From Planococcus glaciei (GTDB lineage Bacteria; Bacillota; Bacilli; Bacillales_A; Planococcaceae), in the NCBI RefSeq assembly GCF_900099655.1, contig NZ_FNDC01000016.1:23902-87901 (forward strand): a DNA stretch of 64,000 bases. The letters are read 5' to 3'. The position numbers and the translations under genes are program-made. The notes below the pieces were generated by a model, which saw only the letters and a program-made list of their open reading frames with translations, ran no database searches and had not been told where the DNA came from. Of this stretch, positions 55,514 to 63,795 are shown piece by piece; the first letter of the stretch is position 1; each line of letters starts with the position of its first letter.

Positions 55514-58500
55514 ATGCTTTCCAAACCTGAGAATCTTTTTAGAGATAATCTGAAGATGTATCCGCATCTTCTAAAAATTAGAGAGAAATTATGGGCTAAT
55601 GATACTAAAAGTAGAGTTTCAATAATGATCGGGGCAGGGTTTAGTAAAAATGCCGCTAAAATAGAGTCATCATTTGAAGGGATGGCCTTATGGGAGGACT
55701 TGAAAGAGAGACTTATAAAGGATTTAAGTCATCATGAAAATATAAGTGAAAAAGACGTTTTAGAGATTGGTCAGATTTATTCGGACGAATATGGTAGGTC
55801 CACATTAGATGAATTATTAAAAGCTTCTATACCAGATGAAAACTATGAACCTGATCAACTACATTATCAATTGCTTAATTTACCTTGGACGGATGTATAT
55901 ACTACTAATTATGATACTTTATTAGAACGTGCTAAAAAAAGCGTGTATGAGAGAAGTTATCAAGTTATTTATGATGTTAATGATATTCCGAGTTCTGTAC
56001 AGCCTCGAATTGTGAAGTTACATGGAAGTTTTCCTGCAAATCGACCATTTGTTTTTACAAAAAAGGATTACGATAACTATCCTAAAAATTTTAGTCCTTT
56101 TGTCAATATGGTTCAACAATCAATTATGGAAACTACATTTGTATTGATAGGTTTTTCAGGAGAAGATCCTAATTTTTCTAAATGGATTTCATGGGTGCAA
56201 GAAAACTTAAAAGAACACATGCCTAAAATTTATATGATAGGCCTTAAAGAGAAAGCTGATAGTCAAGAACTGGAAAAAAAGGGGATAACTCTGATTGATT
56301 TTAAAGAAGTATATCCTAATGGTACAGGGACTTTCAAAATGATGTTTGATGATTTGTTTGAGTTTCTATCTTATAAAGAAAGACTTGATAAACTTAAGTG
56401 GCCTTATAAAAAATATATTTCTTCACAAAATGATTTTTTTACTTATAATAGATCTACTTATCCTGGTTGGACAATTATGCCTGATGAAATTAGGAGAACT
56501 AATTTGTTCTCCCTGTGGAAAGCCGTTGATGAATTTATTGATGAAATAGTTAATTTATCTGTTTCTGAAATCACTGAAGAAAAAATTCTTCAAATTAATG
56601 ATGTAATTTGGAACTTAGAAAAATACTACATACCAATAGATTACTCGTTTTTTATAAAACTTAAAGAAATAGTTTCTAGCTATAATAACGATAGGTTACA
56701 TACTATAATTTTAAGATTGCTTAAAGAAGCGAGATTAGATTGCAATATTCTAGACTTTGATTACTATGTGAAAATTTGTGAAGAATTGAATTTGAACGAA
56801 GAAGAGAATCATACATTAATATATGAGAAAATTCTATATCACTTAAGTTTAAACAAAATTGAAGAGGTATTTGAATTATTGAATAACTGGATTGTGGGAA
56901 CAAAGGAAATTGATTGGGGAGTAAAGAAAGCTTGTATTTATTTAAGAATTGATGAAGTCGAAAAGGGTGAGTTCTTATTTGAAGATTATCTCCAAACAAT
57001 TAGAAGTTTATTGGCTATAAAAATGGATGATTATCGTCTTTTAACTTTAGAAAGTATTATACTTCATCATCTTGATGGTCACGATAACAAAACATATGGA
57101 TTTGATAGATTGAAAACTTTAAGTACTAAGTATTGTGATTCCAATAAGGAGTTTAAAACTTTATTGAGATCAGTCAAAGAATATTCTCCTGAATATGGTA
57201 CTAAAGAAACTCCAGAATTTGATCCTGGGAGAGAAACTGTAACTACAAATTATGGGGATGCTTATCAAGCAGATTTATATGAATCCTATGCTGTGTTACA
57301 AATTAAAGAAGAGTTTGCTTTTCAACAAATTGATAATTCTCAATATAATTTAGCATTAGAAAATATAAAAACATCTTACAATCTCTATGCTTTAATTAAA
57401 CAAATTTTCAAAGCTAGAAGCAAAGATATAAAAACAATATTCACAAGAGAATTTGTATATGGCATTAAAGAAGAAGAAAAAAAAGCATTACTTATTATTT
57501 TAGATAATTCTCTGTTACTCGATAAAAAATCATTAATTAGTAACGATAAAGCTCTAGAAATCTATTCAAGAATTTATATGGTATTAGGTCTAGAAGAACA
57601 ACATACCATAGATGTGAAATTATTAGATTTTCTTAATAATCAAAAAGAGAAAACATTACAAGAAATCAAGATCCTAAAACTTTGTATTTCAAGAATTTTA
57701 TACGCGAAAAATGTTGTAGAAGCTGGATATTTTATTGAGAAATTAATTGCATTAGATATAGAAATTCAACGATTCAATGATAAAAGTGCCTATTTAGTTT
57801 TTTTCTTTGAACCTATTCTTGAAGTGATAAAAAACCATAAAAAAGTAAAAGGATTGAATATCCCTACTGTGGTTTTAGAGGGATTATTAGATAAGCTTGA
57901 AAATCCTAGTGATGATTCAACGGCTGAGAGTGCGTTCATAAGATTATGCTTTTTAGTACTAACTCAAAGTCTAAATAGCTCATATATTAAAAGGTTTGAA
58001 GTATCAGCTTCGAAAATGCCTAGCGATAAAAAATATGGTATTAGTGATTTCTTGACAATAAACGGAATGGGAAATCTTGTAAATGGTACTAATCAAATTG
58101 ACCAAAATAAGTTGGATGAATTTATGATTCAAGATATTCCGATTTTTTATACTGAAACTTATACGTCTGACGGTTCTGCTGTAATTGAATACTTTAGTTT
58201 TGTTAGACTATATTTCAAAGGTTTTTATGAGCCAAACTCTGAAAAAAAACCTGATAAAGCTTACTATCTTCAATTGCTTGATAAGTTTTATATTTGGTGG
58301 GAGAGTCAAAAACCAGCGTTACTACAAACCCGTGACTTGTTAACTTCTGTGTTTTTTACTAAAGACACATTACAAAGTGTAGTTTACACTTTAAAAAATA
58401 ATATCTGGGGTTCAATTCCGCTTGATTATCTTAGAGAGACTGATAAAGAAAAAGCGTCCTTGATTTTTAATGAATTGAATCAAAAAAGGCCAGAACTATC

Positions 58501-59023
58501 AAGTTTATTAATACCATCATTACAAAGAATGAGAGTCGAAGAGTCGCTTAATTTAGAGTATTTGATAGATAGTGTTACTGAGAGAAGTGAAGAGAAAAGT
58601 AAAAAAGCAATTTCTTCTCTTTTAGATTATTCTATTTTTATTTTTAGGGGAGAAATAAATGAAGATCTAAAAACAATTAGCAGTGAATTGCTTGAAATTT
58701 TAAAATATGGGAATGGTGAAAAATTAAAAGAAGCTATAAAAACTATTTCTAAAATAATTGAATTTGATTCTTCGATTTTAGATGATGAAGTTATTTCTCT
58801 AATTATAAAATATGTAAATAAATACCTAGCAGCTTTAAAAACTGAGGAATTAAAAATTGAAAAAACACCGGATTTCCAACTGTTAGCAAGTTATGCGGAA
58901 CTAGTCGCCGTGCTTTTAAAATATAAGCGAGAATTTGTTGGTCTTGCTTTGCATGACTGGGAAGAATATATTACCTCACATAAGCTTCCAGAAGTTCGAA
59001 TGGCAACTATGTATTTTAATTAA
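55514..59023 (+). CDS. Large SIR2-domain protein, putative defence NADase
   Basis: 1169 residues. The N-terminal SIR2-like domain (about 30-260) shows the NAD-binding GAGFS (40-44), TTNYD (130-134, Asn132), KLHGS with His170, and LIGFSGEDPN (211-220). Asn and His are at nearly the same positions as the catalytic residues known in the SIR2 defence protein DSR2. From about 290 to the end there is a long alpha-helical, Leu/Ile/Lys/Glu-rich region without P-loop or other motif I can name; it could be a sensor or oligomer scaffold. AAGGAG precedes ATG 55514. The Ntn-hydrolase gene follows at 75 bp with no terminator between. Function is inferred: NAD+ depletion on phage infection. Confidence 0.8.
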   Translation: MLSKPENLFRDNLKMYPHLLKIREKLWANDTKSRVSIMIGAGFSKNAAKIESSFEGMALWEDLKERLIKDLSHHENISEKDVLEIGQIYSDEYGRSTLDELLKASIPDENYEPDQLHYQLLNLPWTDVYTTNYDTLLERAKKSVYERSYQVIYDVNDIPSSVQPRIVKLHGSFPANRPFVFTKKDYDNYPKNFSPFVNMVQQSIMETTFVLIGFSGEDPNFSKWISWVQENLKEHMPKIYMIGLKEKADSQELEKKGITLIDFKEVYPNGTGTFKMMFDDLFEFLSYKERLDKLKWPYKKYISSQNDFFTYNRSTYPGWTIMPDEIRRTNLFSLWKAVDEFIDEIVNLSVSEITEEKILQINDVIWNLEKYYIPIDYSFFIKLKEIVSSYNNDRLHTIILRLLKEARLDCNILDFDYYVKICEELNLNEEENHTLIYEKILYHLSLNKIEEVFELLNNWIVGTKEIDWGVKKACIYLRIDEVEKGEFLFEDYLQTIRSLLAIKMDDYRLLTLESIILHHLDGHDNKTYGFDRLKTLSTKYCDSNKEFKTLLRSVKEYSPEYGTKETPEFDPGRETVTTNYGDAYQADLYESYAVLQIKEEFAFQQIDNSQYNLALENIKTSYNLYALIKQIFKARSKDIKTIFTREFVYGIKEEEKKALLIILDNSLLLDKKSLISNDKALEIYSRIYMVLGLEEQHTIDVKLLDFLNNQKEKTLQEIKILKLCISRILYAKNVVEAGYFIEKLIALDIEIQRFNDKSAYLVFFFEPILEVIKNHKKVKGLNIPTVVLEGLLDKLENPSDDSTAESAFIRLCFLVLTQSLNSSYIKRFEVSASKMPSDKKYGISDFLTINGMGNLVNGTNQIDQNKLDEFMIQDIPIFYTETYTSDGSAVIEYFSFVRLYFKGFYEPNSEKKPDKAYYLQLLDKFYIWWESQKPALLQTRDLLTSVFFTKDTLQSVVYTLKNNIWGSIPLDYLRETDKEKASLIFNELNQKRPELSSLLIPSLQRMRVEESLNLEYLIDSVTERSEEKSKKAISSLLDYSIFIFRGEINEDLKTISSELLEILKYGNGEKLKEAIKTISKIIEFDSSILDDEVISLIIKYVNKYLAALKTEELKIEKTPDFQLLASYAELVAVLLKYKREFVGLALHDWEEYITSHKLPEVRMATMYFN

Positions 59024-59098
59024 ACAAATATACAACTAACAAAAAAATTTTAGGGTTCTAAAATATAAGGGTGATTTTAAACAAATGGAGGAACTAGT

Positions 59099-60862
59099 TT
59101 GACTTATTGTGTAGCATGGAAGTCCAATAATGAAATTTATGTACTGGCAGATTCATTAACTTCTTCAGAGTCTGAAAGTGAATTTAACTATGAATCACCT
59201 TTCTCAAGTATGGGAGAAGTTTATGGTCAATACGATACTAATTACATTGGGGAGACGGATACTAAAATATATTACATAGAGAATATTGTCGTCGCGTTTT
59301 CTGGTGTTATTAATGTATTTTCACAAGTTAAAGAAACCATAGAGCTATTAGGGAAAACTACTTGTATTGAGTTAATTGTGAACAGCTTAAAGGAGATAGT
59401 TGGAGATTCAGATTTAATTATTGCAATTAAGAATGAAGAAGATAATAGACTATATCACTTAAACAAATTAGGGTTTAAAGAAGTTAATGATTTTATAGCT
59501 ATAGGTAGTGGTAGTGATATAACAGAGTTAAATAATTTAATGCGAGAATTTTTCTTGAATGAAATGGACCCAGAATATGAACCTCAGAAAAAAGTGAGTG
59601 CTGCTACTGCATACATTCAAATGCTATCTCTAAAAAACAACTATTTAAACGTGGGGGTAGGAGGTACTTTTTGTGGAGTTTGTATACATGAAAAAATAGA
59701 GTGGAATGATGATTTCCTATATTTTTTGTATGATGAAAAGTTTGAAGTTAAAAAACTAATCAATGTAATTATTAGGAAGAATACAATAATAACTGGATCG
59801 GACTTTACGGGATTAACAAAAGCATTTAAATATAAGTATTTGAGTGAGAACGAAGGAAGAAAAATGCTAAGGTATATTCAGAAATGCATACAATCTTATA
59901 TACCTCGTTATGTGGTTTTTTATAGCTCAGACATTAATAATATATACTTCTGCGATATTTATAATAAGACACATACTCTATATTTGAGAATATTTCAACG
60001 TAGGGGGAAAGTGGAGTCGAAAACTGAAATCTATACTTCTCCATACTTAGTTGGACAATACCTATTAAATAATAAGAATGAAGAAAAAATGATTATACCT
60101 TTTGATTATATAGATATCCCTGAAGTTCAATATATTCAAAGAGATGAATTAATAGAGAAAGTAGAAAATATTCAAGATGTCGAATTTGAATATAATAATT
60201 TTGATTTTCCACTTGAATATTTTTCTGCCCCTATTGATATTAGCGATTACTTAAATAAAAGTATTTCTGATTACGAAAACCTTTTACTTGTTAACATGAA
60301 ATACTTAAAGGCTAAAATATTTGAGTTAAGTGAATTTTATAAAGAGCTAAATATAGAATTTGACCTTTTACAAATTCTTATCGGGTTACGTAAGGATTTA
60401 GAAACGAAATTTGAAGTTGAGGAATTTAAAGTGCTCTTATTTGGTAATCAAGAAGAATTAGAGAATAATGACAAAGAGAAAATAGAGTTTTATCAAAACG
60501 AACCAAGCTTTAACTTTGAACAATTCACTAATTCTTTGTTGCTTAATTTTTATAAAGACTTTAACTACTATCATCTGGACAAAATCGTGATTTTAGATGA
60601 TAGTTCATACTTTAATGATTTATTTGAAATTCTACCTGAATATAATCGAGTGCGAACAGAGGCAGATATATTCTTAATCAGAAATCACAATTTTGAAAGT
60701 GATGTACTTTATTCTCCATTTTATTTTTGTGCTGATACACTGATACCTAGTATTCTAGGCTTACCAAAAGAGGCTTTTGGATTATGGGTTCCTGATGTAA
60801 TGTCAGAAGAAGAGAAACTGTCAACCGCACATTATTTAAATTCAATAATAGACAATTACTGA
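59099..60862 (+). CDS. Proteasome/Anbu-like Ntn hydrolase with long C-terminal extension
   Basis: 587 residues. TTG 59099 (after GGAGG) gives M-TYCVAWKSNNEIYVLADSLTS, which lines up without gaps with the N-terminus MTYCVG-KL- of the predicted proteasome-type protease (Anbu) family. After Met removal Thr becomes residue 1 and Asp of ADS is residue 17, as in proteasome beta subunits. A Lys equivalent to Lys33 is likely in DTKIYYIENIVVAFSG (Lys56 with Met) after a ~20-residue insertion. The Ntn-like part runs to about residue 230 (GVGGTFCGVCI near 190). The other ~350 residues have no recognised domain. It is probably co-transcribed with the SIR2 gene. No Clp/AAA+ partner is nearby. Confidence 0.65.
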   Translation: MTYCVAWKSNNEIYVLADSLTSSESESEFNYESPFSSMGEVYGQYDTNYIGETDTKIYYIENIVVAFSGVINVFSQVKETIELLGKTTCIELIVNSLKEIVGDSDLIIAIKNEEDNRLYHLNKLGFKEVNDFIAIGSGSDITELNNLMREFFLNEMDPEYEPQKKVSAATAYIQMLSLKNNYLNVGVGGTFCGVCIHEKIEWNDDFLYFLYDEKFEVKKLINVIIRKNTIITGSDFTGLTKAFKYKYLSENEGRKMLRYIQKCIQSYIPRYVVFYSSDINNIYFCDIYNKTHTLYLRIFQRRGKVESKTEIYTSPYLVGQYLLNNKNEEKMIIPFDYIDIPEVQYIQRDELIEKVENIQDVEFEYNNFDFPLEYFSAPIDISDYLNKSISDYENLLLVNMKYLKAKIFELSEFYKELNIEFDLLQILIGLRKDLETKFEVEEFKVLLFGNQEELENNDKEKIEFYQNEPSFNFEQFTNSLLLNFYKDFNYYHLDKIVILDDSSYFNDLFEILPEYNRVRTEADIFLIRNHNFESDVLYSPFYFCADTLIPSILGLPKEAFGLWVPDVMSEEEKLSTAHYLNSIIDNY

Positions 60863-60938
60863 ACTTAAAGATTTTACCATATTGTATAAAGAGAAAACTT
60901 GTAAAAAATTCGAGTACTATTTCTTTTATAATTTAAAA

Positions 60939-60976
60939 AACCCAGCAAACCATTAAACTAGGTTTCTGGGTTCTTT
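60939..60976. terminator. Terminator after the SIR2/Ntn pair
   Basis: AACCCAGCAAACC (60939-60951) pairs with GGTTTCTGGGTT (60961-60972) with one internal mismatch. A-rich left and T-rich right flanks allow use in both directions (the resolvase gene converges on it). Confidence 0.8.
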
Positions 60977-61134
60977 AATCTATTCACCTGAATTGATGTA
61001 GTTACTAGAATGTTCTTTCATCATTACATATTGCAATGACTAGATGTATAGCCTAAATCGTGCACCATAGTTCTTTGAAAGAGCTAGTTAAAGGAGATGA
61101 TGAAATCTGGACATTGAATGACCTTTTCTATTTA

Positions 61135-61686
61135 CTATTTTTCCAAATAACGATAAATGGTGGTTCGAGAAACATTCCATTTTTCAGCTATATCTTTAAT
61201 CGGTGTACCATTTTGAATCAAAGAACGCATCATTTCAATATCTTTTGTGCCAAACTTCTCCGGTCGTCCACCAAGACGTCCTCTTGCTCTGGCAGCTGTC
61301 CTACCAGCAGCCGAACGTTCCTCAATCAAGTTCCGTTCGAATTCCGCAAACGCAGCGAACAGGTGGAACATCAATTGTCCAGTTGCATTGCGTTTATCCA
61401 TCGTCAAGTTTTCCTGCAAACTATGGAAGGCAACCCCCCGTTCATTTAAGGCATTTACAAGTTGAATCAAATCCTGCATGTTTCTTCCTAAACGATCCAA
61501 TCGCCAAACAACAATCGTATCTCCTTCACGTGCATAGTTAATCGCTTCTTCTAAACCTGGACGCTGTTTTTTTGTTCCACTCATTTTATCGTGAAACGTT
61601 TTATCGCAACCGTAAGCTGCTAACGCATCCATTTGTAAATCCAAGTTTTGTAATCCCGTTGAAACTCGTGCATAACCAATTAACAT
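61135..61686 (-). CDS. Serine recombinase (resolvase/invertase family)
   Basis: 183 residues. MLIGYARVSTGLQNLDLQMDAL holds the nucleophile Ser9; REGDTIVVWRLDRLGRN and FAEFERNLIEERSAAGRTAAR are standard, and the C-terminal HTH is IKDIAEKWNVSRTTIYRYL. Start ATG (complement 61684-61686); an upstream frame extension is rejected. GC is higher than in the flanks, so it may derive from a separate Tn3-like or plasmid source. A possible recombination site lies upstream (61771-61854). Confidence 0.93.
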   Translation of the reverse strand: MLIGYARVSTGLQNLDLQMDALAAYGCDKTFHDKMSGTKKQRPGLEEAINYAREGDTIVVWRLDRLGRNMQDLIQLVNALNERGVAFHSLQENLTMDKRNATGQLMFHLFAAFAEFERNLIEERSAAGRTAARARGRLGGRPEKFGTKDIEMMRSLIQNGTPIKDIAEKWNVSRTTIYRYLEK

Positions 61687-61770
61687 CCAATCACTCTTTC
61701 GTCTTTTTCTATGAATTGATTGTACCATAAGATAAAACAACAACGGTTAGTGAACATAGAATAATGTACA

Positions 61771-61854
61771 GAGTTTTGTTACACGAAACACATGAAAAAA
61801 GATCCTTATCAAATCAACCGATGACGTGTCCAGAAAAGGACGAGTTTTGTTACA
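61771..61854. repeat. Directly repeated 13-mer upstream of the resolvase (possible res site)
   Basis: GAGTTTTGTTACA is at 61771-61783 and 61842-61854. Resolvases act on res sites next to their gene; the size of this region would fit, but subsite symmetry is not clear. Confidence 0.4.
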
Positions 61855-61924
61855 ATTTTCTTTCAAAAGAAACGCCATAAATTCCTAAATTATTTTAATG
61901 TATTGTGAAAACAGTTAAGCTTTC

Positions 61925-61982
61925 TTTCATTTTGCAAAATGAAACTTTAAAATGTGGATGTGTTAAAGTTTATTAACACATC
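61925..61982. promoter_or_regulatory. Two consecutive perfect palindromes before the nuclease-like gene
   Basis: TTTCATTTTGCAAAATGAAA (61925-61944) is a perfect 20-bp palindrome. GATGTGTTAA-agttta-TTAACACATC (61957-61982) is a perfect 10-6-10 inverted repeat. A TATAAT follows at 61993-61998, so the second repeat would cover the -35 region. Likely operators, about 130-200 bp before the gene. Confidence 0.55.
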
Positions 61983-62124
61983 TGCGTTTAAATATAATTG
62001 AAGAGAAAATGTTCTATAAAAATAAGAGTCACTATAACAAATCTAACAGGCTAACAATGCTAAATATTTTATTAAAGGGAACAAAATATAAATATTATAG
62101 TAGATTAGAAAAGGGGTGCATTTA

Positions 62125-63600
62125 GTGGGGGATTATATGGAATTTGAAAGGTTGCCAATATTATTAAAGAGATACGCTTTTGGGGCTAAAATGAGTATTG
62201 CGCAAAAGAACTCTATGGAAATTATGAATTTTAATAAGATTGTAGATTCCGAAAAGCTTAGCAGTAGCCATCTACCATGGGAACTTGAAACATTTGCATT
62301 ACTATCTATCTCTACTGGGGCAGAATATGATAATCAAAATTTTAATGGTACAAAAGGAGAGAGAAAATTCATTAAAATAATGGATGCTATTCGAAATTAC
62401 CAACATCCTAAAGTTTTTTCTAAGTCTGAAGAGGACAATTTATTCGATTATTTTCTTATTGTAACTGGCTTAACTCAATTTCCAATACAAGAAGATACTC
62501 ATTACATAACATATCGTTATCAATACATGTTTAATTTTAAAAATGAAAAAGTAAGTATGCCAGAAGAATTTAAAGCCAAGTTTGGGGCTGAGTTTCGTGA
62601 GTACCTGGATTTGGGGATTATATTAAATCTTAGTTTTATGGCACGGAATCATCCCAAAGTTTTAGACTATATTTTAATAAAATATGAACATATCATAAAA
62701 TATCTTATTATTGAAAGAGAAAATTTTAATCGACTTCAAAGTAAGGTTACAACAGATATTAAACAGTATTTATATGGATTTAAATACTTTTATCAGTATC
62801 CTTTTATTTCGTACAACGAAAAAACTTATCTACCACTTCCTCACCTTATCATGCATTCAGTGACTTCATCGTTATTATTTAGACTAACTGAAGGCGATGA
62901 TAAGTTTCGAAATGTCTTTGGGAAAGAAGTATTGGAAAATTATCTTATTCACATTATTAAACTGACAAATCAATTTGAGGAGGTTAAGGGGGACTTTCGT
63001 TATCAGAGTAAAAAAGGAGGTAAAGACACGTTAGATGTAATGGCTATAAATAAAGATTACTGTTTTATGATTGATAGTAAAAGTATGGTTCCAAGACTAG
63101 CTCTTAGGAACCTAGCTATAGAAACTATACAACATACTATAGATCGACTTGCAAAAGCAGTTGTTCAAGTATATCTCCATCTAACTGAACGTTTAACTAA
63201 AGAGTATTATCCTTTTTCTAGAGAAGTTCAATTCCTTCCAGAGAATATCTTTGGAGCTGTAATTATTTTAGAAGAAAGTTATATTAGACGAGAAGTGGTA
63301 ATGAAAAAAGCTGCTGATCTTTTAAATCTCAAACATAAAACTAAAGAATATCAGTTTTTATGTTCGAACATAAAAATCCTTAGTCTGTATAGCATGGAAA
63401 GAATGGTATTTGAAGGGCATGATATAATAGAGAAACTAGTCGAAAACAGAAATTCTGAAAAAAACTGGTTTGCTTACAACCTATTAGGACAAGAAGTATC
63501 AAACCAAGAAGTAAGGAAAGAAATTAAACTGATTAAAGATCAAAATTTACAAACGATGACAGACTTTATCGACGAGTTAAAAAATGTAGGATTTAATTAA
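62125..63600 (+). CDS. Unknown protein with PD-(D/E)xK-like nuclease motif
   Basis: About 491 residues; not a family I recognise. GKDTLDVMAINKDYCFMIDSK contains Asp, 12 residues, then D-S-K, the pattern of PD-(D/E)xK nucleases, preceded by a long helical region and followed by helices (LRNLAIETIQHTIDRLAKAV). AAGGGGTG at 62111-62118 suits GTG 62125; ATG 62137 with GGGGG is also possible. AT-rich like the SIR2 genes. It lies between the resolvase and the IS21-type gene, so it could be a separate defence gene or restriction-type effector. Nuclease activity is inference. Confidence 0.5.
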   Translation: MGDYMEFERLPILLKRYAFGAKMSIAQKNSMEIMNFNKIVDSEKLSSSHLPWELETFALLSISTGAEYDNQNFNGTKGERKFIKIMDAIRNYQHPKVFSKSEEDNLFDYFLIVTGLTQFPIQEDTHYITYRYQYMFNFKNEKVSMPEEFKAKFGAEFREYLDLGIILNLSFMARNHPKVLDYILIKYEHIIKYLIIERENFNRLQSKVTTDIKQYLYGFKYFYQYPFISYNEKTYLPLPHLIMHSVTSSLLFRLTEGDDKFRNVFGKEVLENYLIHIIKLTNQFEEVKGDFRYQSKKGGKDTLDVMAINKDYCFMIDSKSMVPRLALRNLAIETIQHTIDRLAKAVVQVYLHLTERLTKEYYPFSREVQFLPENIFGAVIILEESYIRREVVMKKAADLLNLKHKTKEYQFLCSNIKILSLYSMERMVFEGHDIIEKLVENRNSEKNWFAYNLLGQEVSNQEVRKEIKLIKDQNLQTMTDFIDELKNVGFN

Positions 63601-63795
63601 GCTATATTATATGTTTCTACAAAAAGTAGAAATTAAAAACCCCGTTGTAAACGCTAAACTAGAGAGAGCAATTTATCACAATTAAGATAGAGCAGGTTTC
63701 CACAAATAAGATTGACCAATTTCCCTACAAATATGACACTTTTAATAGGCTGCGACTAGTTTATTGAAAGTGAGGAAATTGGAGTGAACAGATTT

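Noticed and set aside
61060..61541. Open frames antisense to the resolvase
   Set aside because: Shadows of the serine recombinase gene on the other strand.
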